A DNA stretch of 64,000 nucleotides from Streptomyces ambofaciens ATCC 23877 (GTDB lineage: Bacteria; Actinomycetota; Actinomycetes; Streptomycetales; Streptomycetaceae). The notes below the pieces were generated by a model. That model was not told the DNA's origin, ran no database searches, and saw only the letters and a list, made by a program, of their open reading frames with translations. The position numbers were made by a program, and so were the translations under genes. The stretch lies in assembly GCF_001267885.1 (NCBI RefSeq), contig NZ_CP012382.1, forward strand, positions 1,364,001-1,428,000. The letters are read 5' to 3'. Shown piece by piece: positions 32,211 to 41,210 of the stretch; positions within the stretch are counted from its first letter, which is position 1, and each line of letters begins with the position of its first letter.

Positions 32211-32263
32211 CGGGCCGACGGTCCGTCCCCGGGCGACGGGCCGACGGTCCGTTCCCCGGGCGA
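32211..32263. repeat. Tandem duplication of a 26-27 bp unit
   Basis: Two adjacent copies (32211-32236 and 32237-32263) of a unit beginning CGGGCCGACGGTCCGT differ by a single inserted T. They follow the stop of the MocR gene by two bases. They may be decayed terminator-like or slipped-strand sequence; no function is evident. Confidence 0.7.
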
Positions 32264-32396
32264 ACGCCGCGCGAGGCGTCCGCGTGGGCGGGCCGTTGTT
32301 CACCCGGAATTTCCGTGGCCGCCGCGCCGCACCAGTAGGTCTGGCTCTGCACACTGGCCGCAGCTCTGGCCGGATCCCGTCCCTGGAGGCGTATCC

Positions 32397-33983
32397 ATGT
32401 CACACCGTCCGTCGCCCGGTCGCCGCAGCGTACTGCGCGGCTCTCTCGCCGCGTCCGCGGCCCTCACCCTGCCCACGGCCCTCGGGACCGCGCCGGCGTT
32501 CGCCCGTTCCGGCCGGCCGGGTGCGGGGTGGGGGGTGCAGACGGGGGACGTGACCTCCCACTCCGGTCTGGTGTGGGTACGGTCCGACCGGCCGGCCCGG
32601 ATGGTCGTCGAGACGTCCGCGACGGAGTCGTTCCGCAACCCGCGCCGATGGCGCGGCCCGCTGCTCGGGGCCGGCACCGACTTCACCGGCACGACCAGGC
32701 TGCACGGTCTGCCGCCCGGCGAGCAGATCCACTACCGCGTGCTCCTCGCCGACCCCGACGACCCGCGCCGCACCGGCGAGCCGGTCCCCGGCACCTTCCG
32801 CACGGTACCGGTCCGCCGACGGGCGGGAACGCGGTTCGTGTGGTCCGGCGACCTGGCCGGCCAGGGCTGGGGCATCAACCCCGACCTCGGCGGCTACCGC
32901 ATCTACGACGCGATGGGCGCCCTGGACCCGGACTTCTTCCTGTGCAGCGGCGACACGATCTACGCCGACGGCCCCATCGCCGGGACGGCCGCGCTGCCCG
33001 ACGGCGGTACCTGGCGGAACATCACCACCGAGGAGAAGTCGAAGGTCGCCGAGACCCTCGCGGAGTTCCGCGGCAACTTCCGCTACAACCTGCTCGACGA
33101 GAACCTGCGGCGCTTCAACGCCCAGGTCCCGTCGGTCGTCCAGTGGGACGACCACGAGGTGCGCAACAACTGGTACCCGGGCCAGGTGATCGCGGACACG
33201 GACAGCCGCTACACCGAGAGGAACGTCGACGTCCTGGCCGCCCGGGCCCGGCGCGCGTTCGGTGAGTACTTCCCGGTCTCCACGCTCCGTCCCGGCGCGC
33301 GGGAGGGGCGGGTGCACCGGGTGCTGCGCCAGGGCCCGCTGCTGGACGTGTTCGTGCTGGACATGCGGACGTACCGCAACGCCAACTCCCCCGGCGACCA
33401 GAGCGTGGACCCGCAGGGCATCCTGGGCCGCGAGCAGCTGGAGTGGCTCAAGCGGGAGCTGTCCCGCTCGCGTGCGGTGTGGAAGGTGATCGCCGCCGAC
33501 ATGCCGATCGGCCTGGTCGTGCCCGACACCTCCGAGGGCGGCGCGAACGTCGAGGCGGTGGCGCAGGGCGACCCGGGCGCGCCGCTCGGCCGTGAGCTGC
33601 AGATCGCCGAGCTGCTCCGGTTCGTCAAGCACCGGCGGATCACCGGCACGGTGTGGCTGACGGCGGACGTGCACCACACCTCGGCCCAGCACTACCAGCC
33701 GTCGCGGGCCGCGTTCACCGACTTCGAGCCGTTCTGGGAGTTCGTGTCCGGGCCGCTCAACGCGGGCGCCTTCCCGGCCAGCGCCCTCGACGGCACCTTC
33801 GGCCCCGAGAGGGTGTTCGTGAAGGCGCCGACCGCGTCGAACGTCTCGCCCGCGGGCGGCTACCAGTTCTTCGGCGAGGTCGACATCGACGGTGACACCG
33901 CCGAGATGACGGTGCGGCTGCGCGAGCAGGACGGCACGGTGCTGTTCACGAAGGTGCTCCAGCCGGGCCGGGTCGGCCAGTAA
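32397..33983 (+). CDS. phoD: PhoD-family alkaline phosphatase, Tat-exported
   Basis: A 528-residue secreted metallophosphoesterase. The twin-arginine signal is RRSVLRGSLAASAALTL (from residue 9), with a likely cleavage site after APAFA. The PhoD N-terminal domain is followed by the catalytic region: FVWSGDLAGQGWG, DFFLCSGDTIYADGP, VQWDDHEVRNNW and LTADVHHTSAQHY provide the metal ligands. It hydrolyses phosphomono- or diesters and usually binds Fe and Ca. RBS GGAGG lies before ATG 32397. In Streptomyces such genes are usually controlled by phosphate starvation through PhoP; I did not find a convincing PHO box in the 188-base upstream gap. Confidence 0.92.
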   Translation: MSHRPSPGRRSVLRGSLAASAALTLPTALGTAPAFARSGRPGAGWGVQTGDVTSHSGLVWVRSDRPARMVVETSATESFRNPRRWRGPLLGAGTDFTGTTRLHGLPPGEQIHYRVLLADPDDPRRTGEPVPGTFRTVPVRRRAGTRFVWSGDLAGQGWGINPDLGGYRIYDAMGALDPDFFLCSGDTIYADGPIAGTAALPDGGTWRNITTEEKSKVAETLAEFRGNFRYNLLDENLRRFNAQVPSVVQWDDHEVRNNWYPGQVIADTDSRYTERNVDVLAARARRAFGEYFPVSTLRPGAREGRVHRVLRQGPLLDVFVLDMRTYRNANSPGDQSVDPQGILGREQLEWLKRELSRSRAVWKVIAADMPIGLVVPDTSEGGANVEAVAQGDPGAPLGRELQIAELLRFVKHRRITGTVWLTADVHHTSAQHYQPSRAAFTDFEPFWEFVSGPLNAGAFPASALDGTFGPERVFVKAPTASNVSPAGGYQFFGEVDIDGDTAEMTVRLREQDGTVLFTKVLQPGRVGQ

Positions 33984-34086
33984 GTTCCCGTAGCCTGTCG
34001 GGTGTGCCGCGCATCGGCGTCATCCCCCGGTGCGCGGCCCGGAGTTGCCGCCCGACGCGGTACGGGTCCGTGCCCCCACCCTCGTG

Positions 34087-34142
34087 GTAAAAAGTGCAAC
34101 AAACGCCCCAGAGGCACTCTTTACCCGTCTGTCACGGGGCGT
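34087..34142 (+). promoter_or_regulatory. Alternative hairpin elements upstream of the ACT-GNAT gene
   Basis: GTAAAAAGTGC (34087-34097) pairs with GCACTCTTTAC (34114-34124) with one mismatch, while ACGCCCC (34103-34109), located in that loop, pairs perfectly with GGGGCGT (34136-34142). The two stems are mutually exclusive. The first is notably AT-rich for this genome. The element ends 38 bases before the ATG. It may be an operator, a promoter-embedded palindrome or a conformational leader. Confidence 0.4.
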
Positions 34143-34179
34143 TCGCGATCACGCAACACCGTCCCTCCACAGTGGTTGC

Positions 34180-35535
34180 ATGAGTCGATACCTGTCCGAC
34201 CCGACGACGACCGCCGCGCCCCTGATGGAACACGGCCCCGCGGTGCCCGCCCTGCTCGTGGCCTCGCTGGCGGCCCTGATCGCCACGGCGGGCTTCCAGA
34301 CCTGGTGGTCACGGCGCCACGGGCACGCCCCGCCGCCGGACGATACCGGCGCCCGGCCGCCGTCCACGGCACGGCAGGCCGGGCCGCCGGAGACCGGGTC
34401 CACGTCCGCTCCCGGCAGCGGCACCGGTGCACAGGACGCGGACAGCGCGCTGTGGCGGATGCGGACGACGGTGCGGGACGCGCCCGGGTCGCTGGCCCGG
34501 TTGTGCGCGGCCCTCGCCGGCCGGCGGATCGACATCCTCAGCCTGCAGACGCACCCGCTGGCCGACGGAACGGTGGACGAGTTCCTGCTCCGCGCCCCGG
34601 GCGAGCTGACGGGCTCGGAGCTGACCGGCCTGGTGTCGACGGCCGGCGGAACCGAGACCTGGACCGAGCGGGCGGACGCGCACGACCTGGTGGACGCGCC
34701 GGCCCGGATACTGGGGCTGGCCACCCGTACGGCTCTGGACACCGCCGAACTCCCGCTGGCGCTGCGTCAGTTGCTGGGCCGTTGCACCATCCGGTCGCTG
34801 CCCGCACCGTTCGGTGGACGTCCGTCGGACGACGTGCCGCCGGAAGGCGTACTGGAGGACACCGTGCTGCGGCTGCGCGCGCCGGAGGGCGGGACGATCA
34901 GCGTGGAGCGGCCGTACCTGCCGTTCACTCCCGCCGAGTTCGCCCGGGCGCGGGCGCTGGTGGAGCTGGACGCCCGGCTCGGTCCGCGCGTCCCGCGCGG
35001 CCGGGACGTACTGACACTGCCCGAGGGGAGCGACATCACGGTCCGGCGCGCCCACCCGCGCGACCTGCCGGCGGCGAAGGCGATGCACGAGCGGTGCTCG
35101 GCCGCGACACTCGGGATGCGGTACCACGGCCCGGTCGTCGACGCCGACCGGTATCTGAACCACCTGCTGAGCCCGCGCTACGGCCGGACCCTCGCCGTAC
35201 AGACCGCGTCGGGCCGGATCGTCGGGCTGGGGCATCTGCTGTGGGACGGGGACGAGACGGAGGTCGCGCTGCTCGTGGAGGACGCGTGGCAGCGCCGGGG
35301 CGTCGGCGGTGAGCTCCTCGGCAGGCTCGTGGCGATGGCCGCGGAGACCGGCTGCGAGAGCGTGTACGCCGTGACGCAGGCGTCCAACACCGGCATGGTC
35401 GCCGCGATGCGCGGCCTGGGCCTCCCCCTCGACTACCAGATCGAGGAGGGGACCCTCGTGGTCACGGCCCGCCTGGATGCGGCGGCCCGGGCGGCGGCAC
35501 GGCTGCCCCACGGGGAGCGGATCGGCCGGGAGTGA
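34180..35535 (+). CDS. ACT-like domain plus GNAT acetyltransferase, membrane-anchored
   Basis: A 451-residue protein. One N-terminal hydrophobic segment (AVPALLVASLAALIATAGF, 21-39) probably anchors it. After a Pro/Thr-rich linker, an ACT-like domain begins near residue 90 (TTVRDAPGSLARLCAALAGR, then RIDILSLQTHPL). The C-terminal third is a GNAT domain with DITVRRAHPRDLPAAKAMHE and the acetyl-CoA loop VEDAWQRRGVGGELLGRLVA. ACT domains bind amino acids, so this may be an amino-acid-regulated protein acetyltransferase, an architecture seen in actinobacteria. ATG 34180 lacks a strong Shine-Dalgarno site. Confidence 0.82.
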   Translation: MSRYLSDPTTTAAPLMEHGPAVPALLVASLAALIATAGFQTWWSRRHGHAPPPDDTGARPPSTARQAGPPETGSTSAPGSGTGAQDADSALWRMRTTVRDAPGSLARLCAALAGRRIDILSLQTHPLADGTVDEFLLRAPGELTGSELTGLVSTAGGTETWTERADAHDLVDAPARILGLATRTALDTAELPLALRQLLGRCTIRSLPAPFGGRPSDDVPPEGVLEDTVLRLRAPEGGTISVERPYLPFTPAEFARARALVELDARLGPRVPRGRDVLTLPEGSDITVRRAHPRDLPAAKAMHERCSAATLGMRYHGPVVDADRYLNHLLSPRYGRTLAVQTASGRIVGLGHLLWDGDETEVALLVEDAWQRRGVGGELLGRLVAMAAETGCESVYAVTQASNTGMVAAMRGLGLPLDYQIEEGTLVVTARLDAAARAAARLPHGERIGRE

Positions 35536-35557
35536 GCGGGCGGGGAAGCCCCGCTGG

Positions 35558-36781
35558 TCACTCGGCCCGCGACAGCGCCTCCCGCAGCGGGATCGCCTCG
35601 GCCACCCGCTCCCCCAGCGCCCGGTCCAGATCGGCCCACAGGTCGTCCACGTCCTCCAGGCCGACCGACAGCCGCAGCAGCCGGTCGCCGACCCCGGCGT
35701 CCCGGCGGTCGTCGGCGTCGACGATGCGGTGGCTGATGGACGCCGGGTGCTGGATCAGCGTGTCGACGCTGCCGAGGCTCACCGCCGGGGTGATCAGGCG
35801 GACCCGGGCGATGACCTCGTGCGGGTCGCCGTGGATCTCGAAGGAGACCATCGCGCCGCCGATCCGCGGGTAGTGGACGCGCCTCACGCGCGGGTCGGCG
35901 GCGAGCCGCTCGACGAGGACCGCGGCGTTGGCGGAGGCGGCCCGCACCCGCACGGGCAGGGTCGACAGCCCGCGCAGCAGGAGATAACCGGCCAGCGGAT
36001 GCAGAACGCCCCCGGTGGCGAAACGCACCTGCCGCAGCCGTCCCGCGAACTCCTCGTCGCAGGCCACGACACCGGCCAGCACGTCCCCGTGCCCGCCGAG
36101 GTACTTGGTGGCGCTGTGCAGCACCAGCCGGGCACCCTGCTCGGCGGGGCGCTGCAGGACGGGCGTGGCGAAGGTGTTGTCCACGAGCAGCGGCACCGAG
36201 CCGCAGGCGTGGGCGACGGCCCGCAGGTCCACCTCGGCCAGGGTGGGGTTGGCGGGCGACTCCACGAGCACCAGCCCGGTGTCCGGACGCAGCGCGTCGG
36301 CTATGCCCGCCGGGTCGGTCCAGGTGACCTCGGACCCCAGCAGGCCGGCGGTCAGCAGGTGGTCGCTGCAGCCGTACAGGGGTCGCACGGCCACGACGTG
36401 CCGCAGCCCCATCGAGGCGCGGACCAGCAGGACCGCGGTCAGCGCGGCCATCCCGCTGGCGAAGGCGACGGCGGCCTGCGTGCCCTCCAGCCGGGCCAGC
36501 GCCGTCTCGAAACGGGCGACGGTGGGATTGCCGAGGCGGCCGTAGACCGGCGGGCCCTGCGGGTCGGCGCCGGTGGCGGCGAACGCGTCGATGCGGGCCG
36601 CCTCACCGCGGCTGTCGTACGAGGGGTAGGTGGTGGACAGGTCGATGGGCGGGGCGTGCAGTCCCCGGCCCGCGAGGTCGTCGCGGCCGGCGTGCACCGC
36701 CTCGGTGGCCAGTGCCCTGCCCGTGAGCGGGGTGGTGCGTACGTCGTGGGGTGGTGACGTGGGCGTGCGCGCAGAGTCCAT
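35558..36781 (-). CDS. Trans-sulfuration PLP enzyme (cystathionine gamma-synthase/lyase or methionine gamma-lyase family)
   Basis: A 407-residue Cys/Met-metabolism PLP enzyme. The PLP lysine lies in HSATKYLGGHGDVLAG. Other signatures are GRLGNPTVARFETALARLEG, AFASGMAALTAVLL and LVDNTFATPVLQRP. The sequence does not separate synthase, lyase or methionine gamma-lyase. It is divergent from an Lrp/AsnC regulator, 60 bases apart; such pairs are common where the regulator controls amino-acid catabolism. ATG 36781 is the first start giving the usual N-terminus. Converges with the ACT-GNAT gene, 22 bases apart. Confidence 0.92.
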   Translation of the reverse strand: MDSARTPTSPPHDVRTTPLTGRALATEAVHAGRDDLAGRGLHAPPIDLSTTYPSYDSRGEAARIDAFAATGADPQGPPVYGRLGNPTVARFETALARLEGTQAAVAFASGMAALTAVLLVRASMGLRHVVAVRPLYGCSDHLLTAGLLGSEVTWTDPAGIADALRPDTGLVLVESPANPTLAEVDLRAVAHACGSVPLLVDNTFATPVLQRPAEQGARLVLHSATKYLGGHGDVLAGVVACDEEFAGRLRQVRFATGGVLHPLAGYLLLRGLSTLPVRVRAASANAAVLVERLAADPRVRRVHYPRIGGAMVSFEIHGDPHEVIARVRLITPAVSLGSVDTLIQHPASISHRIVDADDRRDAGVGDRLLRLSVGLEDVDDLWADLDRALGERVAEAIPLREALSRAE

Positions 36782-36841
36782 GGGCGGAAGAGTGAACACC
36801 GAACGGGCGGCCCGGGCCGACGACCGTGTTACGTTCGGCCC

Positions 36842-37345
36842 ATGGCCGAATCCGTCGTACTGGATCCGGTCGATCTCCAGCTGCTGCGGCTGCTGCAGAA
36901 CGACGCCCGGACCACCTACCGCGACCTCGCCGCCCAGGTCGGTGTGGCCCCGTCGACGTGCCTGGACCGGGTGGCCCGGCTGCGGCGTGCCGGGGTGATC
37001 CTCGGTCATCGGCTCGAACTGGACCCGGCGAGGCTGGGGCGCGGGCTCCAGGCGCTGCTGTCGGTGCAGGTGCGCCCGCACCGGCGGGAGCTGGTGGGCC
37101 CGTTCGTCGACCGGATCAGGGCCCTGCCGGAGTCGCGCACCGTCTTCCACCTCACCGGTCCCGACGACTACCTGGTCCATGTCGCGGTCGCGGACATGGC
37201 CGACCTGCAGCGACTGGTCCTGGACGAGTTCACGTCCCGCCGGGAGGTGGCCCGGGTCGAGACGCGGCTGATCTTCCAGCAGTGGGAGTGCGGCCCCCTG
37301 CTGCCGCCCGCCCCGCCCCCTGTCGCACCCCCGGCCACGCCCTGA
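36842..37345 (+). CDS. Lrp/AsnC-family transcriptional regulator
   Basis: A 167-residue regulator: an N-terminal HTH (DLQLLRLLQNDARTTYRDLA, then QVGVAPSTCLDRVARLRRAG) followed by a RAM/ACT-like ligand domain (FHLTGPDDYLVHVAVADMAD). The C-terminus ends in a Pro-rich tail. A -10-like TACGTT (36830-36835) ends six bases before ATG 36842 with no Shine-Dalgarno site, indicating a leaderless transcript. It is divergent from the PLP trans-sulfuration gene and is its likely regulator. Confidence 0.9.
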   Translation: MAESVVLDPVDLQLLRLLQNDARTTYRDLAAQVGVAPSTCLDRVARLRRAGVILGHRLELDPARLGRGLQALLSVQVRPHRRELVGPFVDRIRALPESRTVFHLTGPDDYLVHVAVADMADLQRLVLDEFTSRREVARVETRLIFQQWECGPLLPPAPPPVAPPATP

Positions 37346-37423
37346 GCGAAATCCGGCCGCCCGCATCACCGGGCCTGCCGCAGCGGGCTGACGCGGCACC
37401 GGTATCCGTACGAGGATGTCCGC

Positions 37424-39112
37424 ATGTCAGAGACCAAGAGCCCGCTGCCCCGCGAGGTCGCCGACGCCTACGTCGACGACCTCATCGCCCTCGACCCGGT
37501 CACCGGTACCTACCTCGGTGTGCAGGAGAGTTCCAGCCGTCTGCCTGACCTCTCGCCCGCGGGGCAGGAGGCTCGGGCGGAGCTGGCGCGGGCCACGCTC
37601 GCCCGGCTGGACGAGGCGGAGCGCCGGCCCGGCGGGGACAGCGACGTGGAGCGGCGCTGCGCCCGGCTGCTGCGCGAGCGCCTCACCGCCGAACTCGCCG
37701 TGCACGAGGCGGAGGAGGGCCTGCGCTCGGTCGGCAACCTGGGCACCGCCGCGCACTCGGTGCGCGAGGTCTTCACGGTGACGCCGACGCGGACGGACGA
37801 GGACTGGGCCCGGATCGCCGAGCGGCTGCGCGCGGTGCCGAACGCCCTCGCGGGCTACCGCGCGTCCCTGACGCTGGGCCTGGAGCGCAAGCTGTACGCC
37901 TCCCCGCGCCCGACGGCCACCTTCGTCGACCAGCTCGGCGAGTGGGCCGACACGAGTGAGGGCCGCGGCTGGTTCGAGGACTTCGCGTCCGCCGGTCCCG
38001 AGGCGCTGCGCGCGGAACTGGACGAGGCGGCCAGGGGCGCGACGGCGGCCGTGGTCCAGCTGCGGGACTGGATGCGCGAGGTGTACACGCCGGCCATCGA
38101 GGGGGCTCCGGACACGGTCGGCCGCGAGCGCTACGCCCGCTGGTCGCGCTACTACAACGGCACGGACCTGGACCTGGACGAGGCGTACGCGTACGGCTGG
38201 GCCGAGTACCACCGGCTGCTCGCCGAGATGAAGCGGGAGGCGGAGAAGATCCTGCCGGGCGCCGAGACGCCCTGGGTGGCGCTGGCGCACCTGGACGAGC
38301 ACGGCAGGCACATCGAGGGGGTCGACGAGGTCCGCGACTGGCTGCAGGGCCTGATGGACCGGGCGATCGAGTCGCTGGACGGCACCCACTTCGAACTCGC
38401 CGAGCGGGTACGGAAGGTGGAGTCGCGCATCGCCCCGCCGGGCAGCGCCGCGGCCCCGTACTACACGCCTCCGTCGGAGGACTTCTCGCGCCCCGGCCGC
38501 ACCTGGCTGCCGACGATGGGCCTGACCCGCTTCCCCGTCTACGACCTGGTCTCCACCTGGTACCACGAGGGCGTCCCCGGCCATCACCTCCAGCTCGCCC
38601 AGTGGGCGCACGTCGCCCAGGACCTCTCGCGCTACCAGGCCTCGGTCGGCATGGTCAGCGCCAACGCCGAGGGTTGGGCGCTGTACGCGGAGCGGCTGAT
38701 GGACGAGCTGGGCTTCCTCACGGACGCCGAGCAGCGCCTCGGCTACCTGGACGCGCAGATGATGCGGGCCGCCCGGGTCGTCGTGGACATCGGCATGCAC
38801 CTGGAGCTGGAGATCCCGGCCGACTCGCCGTTCCACCCGGGTGAGCGCTGGACGCCGGAGCTGGCCCAGGAGTTCTTCGGCGCGCACAGCAGCCGCCCGG
38901 CGGACTTCGTGGAGAGCGAGCTGACCCGGTACCTGACGATCCCGGGCCAGGCGATCGGCTACAAGCTCGGTGAGCGGGCGTGGCTGCTGGGCCGGGAGAA
39001 CGCGCGCAGGCGGCACGGTGACTCCTTCGACCCGAAGGCCTGGCACATGGCCGCCCTCTCCCAGGGTTCGCTGGGCCTGGACGACCTGGTGGACGAGCTG
39101 TCCCGGCTCTGA
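37424..39112 (+). CDS. DUF885 protein (putative zinc metallopeptidase-like)
   Basis: A 562-residue soluble protein of the DUF885 family, widespread in actinobacteria and distantly related to zinc carboxypeptidase-like enzymes. The metal-binding motif HEGVPGHHLQ is near residue 380 (STWYHEGVPGHHLQLAQW), followed by AEGWALYAERLMDELGFL, another conserved block. The C-terminal PGQAIGYKLGERAWLLGREN is also typical. No signal peptide. It converges with the SDR gene, leaving only seven bases between stop codons. Substrate unknown. Confidence 0.88.
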   Translation: MSETKSPLPREVADAYVDDLIALDPVTGTYLGVQESSSRLPDLSPAGQEARAELARATLARLDEAERRPGGDSDVERRCARLLRERLTAELAVHEAEEGLRSVGNLGTAAHSVREVFTVTPTRTDEDWARIAERLRAVPNALAGYRASLTLGLERKLYASPRPTATFVDQLGEWADTSEGRGWFEDFASAGPEALRAELDEAARGATAAVVQLRDWMREVYTPAIEGAPDTVGRERYARWSRYYNGTDLDLDEAYAYGWAEYHRLLAEMKREAEKILPGAETPWVALAHLDEHGRHIEGVDEVRDWLQGLMDRAIESLDGTHFELAERVRKVESRIAPPGSAAAPYYTPPSEDFSRPGRTWLPTMGLTRFPVYDLVSTWYHEGVPGHHLQLAQWAHVAQDLSRYQASVGMVSANAEGWALYAERLMDELGFLTDAEQRLGYLDAQMMRAARVVVDIGMHLELEIPADSPFHPGERWTPELAQEFFGAHSSRPADFVESELTRYLTIPGQAIGYKLGERAWLLGRENARRRHGDSFDPKAWHMAALSQGSLGLDDLVDELSRL

Positions 39113-39119
39113 TCCCGGC

Positions 39120-39965
39120 TCACCGCCGGAAGCCGCCCTCCGAGTCGACGACCTGACCGGTGACCCACTCCGCCTCGTCCGTGGCGAGCCACGCGACGAG
39201 GCGGGCCGGGTCGTCGGGCATGCCCCACCGGCCGGCGGGGAAGAGCGCGGCGATGGCCTCGTAGTCCTCGCCGGTCATGTAACCGGTGTCCACGGGGCCG
39301 GGGTTGACCGCGTTCACGGTGACGGCGTGCTCGGCGAGGGCCGTCGACAGGGATCGGGTGACGGAGGCGAGCGCGCCCTTCTGCAGGGCGTAGGCGATCT
39401 CGCCGGGCATGCCGCCCCCGAGGTCCTGGCCGGACGTCATCATCACGACGCGTCCGCCGGGCGTGCGGGGCGGGAGCGCGGCGCGCAGCCGGGCGAAGGC
39501 CTGGACGAGCAGCAGCACCGAGCGGGTGTCGACCCGCCAGTGCGCGTCGAGCATGCCGGCGTCGATCGTGTCGAGGGTGCCGTCGGAGCCGCTGAGCGCG
39601 TGGTTGGCGACCAGGATGTCCAGCCGTCCGCCGAGCGCCCCGGCGGCGGTGGCGATGAGTTCGCCCGGCGCGTCGACTTCGGTGAGGTCGCCGGGGCCCG
39701 CGACGACGGTGGCGTCCGGGTCGCCGAGTGCGGCGCGTACGGAGGCGGCCACCTCCTCGGGCTGGTCGGCGCCCCAGGGCATGGCGGCGTCGTGCGGGAC
39801 GTGGTGGTGCACGTAGACGCTCGCTCCGTACGCGGCGAGCCGTCGGGCCACGGCGTGGCCGATGCCGCCGCGGCGGCTGGCTCCGGTGACGAGGGCGGTC
39901 CGGCCGCGCAGGGGCAGGGGGTCGCGGCGCAGGTCTTCGGGTGCGGTGTGGGGAATTCGTGGCAT
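39120..39965 (-). CDS. Short-chain dehydrogenase/reductase
   Basis: A 281-residue classical SDR: cofactor motif TGASRRGGIGHAVARRLA, the NAG-like element written VANHAL, catalytic Ser in VVMMTSGQDLG and Tyr-xxx-Lys in YALQKGAL, then PGPVDTGYM. The two-residue insert in the glycine motif (TGASRRGGIG) is typical of a subset annotated as SDRs of unknown substrate. ATG 39965 is chosen; a GTG nine codons upstream is possible. Confidence 0.88.
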   Translation of the reverse strand: MPRIPHTAPEDLRRDPLPLRGRTALVTGASRRGGIGHAVARRLAAYGASVYVHHHVPHDAAMPWGADQPEEVAASVRAALGDPDATVVAGPGDLTEVDAPGELIATAAGALGGRLDILVANHALSGSDGTLDTIDAGMLDAHWRVDTRSVLLLVQAFARLRAALPPRTPGGRVVMMTSGQDLGGGMPGEIAYALQKGALASVTRSLSTALAEHAVTVNAVNPGPVDTGYMTGEDYEAIAALFPAGRWGMPDDPARLVAWLATDEAEWVTGQVVDSEGGFRR

Positions 39966-40075
39966 GGGCAACCATGATGGGCGGTCCGCCACCGACCCGC
40001 ACGCCGATTTCGCTCCGCCGGCGCGAGGCCCTCACCGGTGGGTCACCGAGGGGCCGCCGGTCGGCCTCCCGCCGA

Positions 40076-40591
40076 CTACCGGTCGAGCCGCCGCAGTTGG
40101 ACGACGTTCAGCCAGGTCTCGGGCCCGGGGCGCACCTCGGCGGCGCGCACCGCGTACTGGCCCGGTTCCAGGGCGACCCGCACGTGGTCGGTGCGGTCGC
40201 AGGTGGTTCCGGGCCACGCCGCGTCGAAGAGCAGCACGGGACCGGACACGCGCCAGGACACCTCGGCGTCCCACTCGGCCGCGTCCAGCGCCGCGGGAAC
40301 CCCGGCCAGGACCTCGGCCTCCGAGTCCGCGGCGCACCAGCGGACGAAGGCACCGTGGTCGGGCAGGTAGGCGGTCGAGGCGGGTTCGTCGCCCAGTACC
40401 AGTGCGGTGGCGTCGCCGACCGGGAGGAGCCCGACGTACCCGTCGACCTCGCAGGCCCGGTCGTAGTCGGAGGCCGTCTCCTCGCCGTCGGCACCCGTCC
40501 AGAACGGCAGGACCGTCTCCGGGACCGCTATCAGCGGACCGCCGCCCGACTCGACCCACTCCACCGCGCCCGGCTCCGCGTATCGCACCAT
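40076..40591 (-). CDS. Immunity protein 21 (Imm21)-like protein
   Basis: A 171-residue soluble acidic protein. The block VEWVESGGGPLIAVPETVLP and the following YDRACEVDGYVGLLPVG, LVLGDEPASTAYLP match what I remember of the Imm21 family, found as immunity proteins of polymorphic toxin systems and as orphans in streptomycetes. No toxin-like or secretion gene is adjacent, so here it stands alone and could have been co-opted or guard against kin toxins. It is 21 bases downstream of the rhodanese gene, same strand. Confidence 0.65.
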   Translation of the reverse strand: MVRYAEPGAVEWVESGGGPLIAVPETVLPFWTGADGEETASDYDRACEVDGYVGLLPVGDATALVLGDEPASTAYLPDHGAFVRWCAADSEAEVLAGVPAALDAAEWDAEVSWRVSGPVLLFDAAWPGTTCDRTDHVRVALEPGQYAVRAAEVRPGPETWLNVVQLRRLDR

Positions 40592-40612
40592 GCGGCAGAA
40601 CCTACACGTCCG

Positions 40613-41089
40613 TCAGCAGCCGCAGTCGGCCGCGTCCACCGGGGCGGTCAGGGGGTCCACGGCACGGCGCCCGGTGCCCTGCCACGTCTCGTGGGCGAAG
40701 CCCTCACGCGCCCAGTACTCGAAGCCGCCGAGCATCTCCTTGACGCGGTAGCCGAGTTCGGCGAGGGCGAGGGCGGCGCGTGCCGCGCCGTCGCAGCCGG
40801 GCCCCCAGCAGTACGTCACGACCGGCACCGCGGGGTCGAGGAGCCGGCGGGCCTGCTCGGGGACGAGGGCGGTGGGCAGGTGGACGGCGCCGGGGACGTG
40901 GCCCTGGTCCCAGGACTGGGTGGAGCGGCAGTCCACGAGGACGAACCCCGGGTCACCGTCGGCCGCGAGGGCGGCGGCGACGTCGGAGACGTCGGTGTGG
41001 AAGGCGAGGCTCGCCCGGAAGTAGGCGGCGGCCTCCGCGGGCGGCGCGGGGGCGACGCGCAGGACGGGGCTGGCGGTGGTGACGCTCAT
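40613..41089 (-). CDS. Rhodanese-domain protein
   Basis: A 158-residue single-domain rhodanese. FVLVDCRSTQSWDQGHVPGA is the N-terminal signature, and the active-site loop is VTYCWGPGCDGA with the catalytic Cys in YCW. It ends in AADCGC, a Cys-rich tail. Likely a sulfurtransferase carrying a persulfide. ATG 41089 is divergent from an Lrp-family gene, 121 bases apart; a rhodanese/Lrp divergent pair is a recurring arrangement and suggests control by that regulator. Confidence 0.9.
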   Translation of the reverse strand: MSVTTASPVLRVAPAPPAEAAAYFRASLAFHTDVSDVAAALAADGDPGFVLVDCRSTQSWDQGHVPGAVHLPTALVPEQARRLLDPAVPVVTYCWGPGCDGAARAALALAELGYRVKEMLGGFEYWAREGFAHETWQGTGRRAVDPLTAPVDAADCGC

Positions 41090-41210
41090 GGTCGGGCCTC
41101 TCCTCGATGGATCTCCTGGCCAGAAATCTAAGGTCGTGACCGCCCCCGCAGAAGGAGGTTTCCCCGGCGTACACATTGCTCCACCGGGGATTCCCTGCTA
41201 TCCATCCGGG

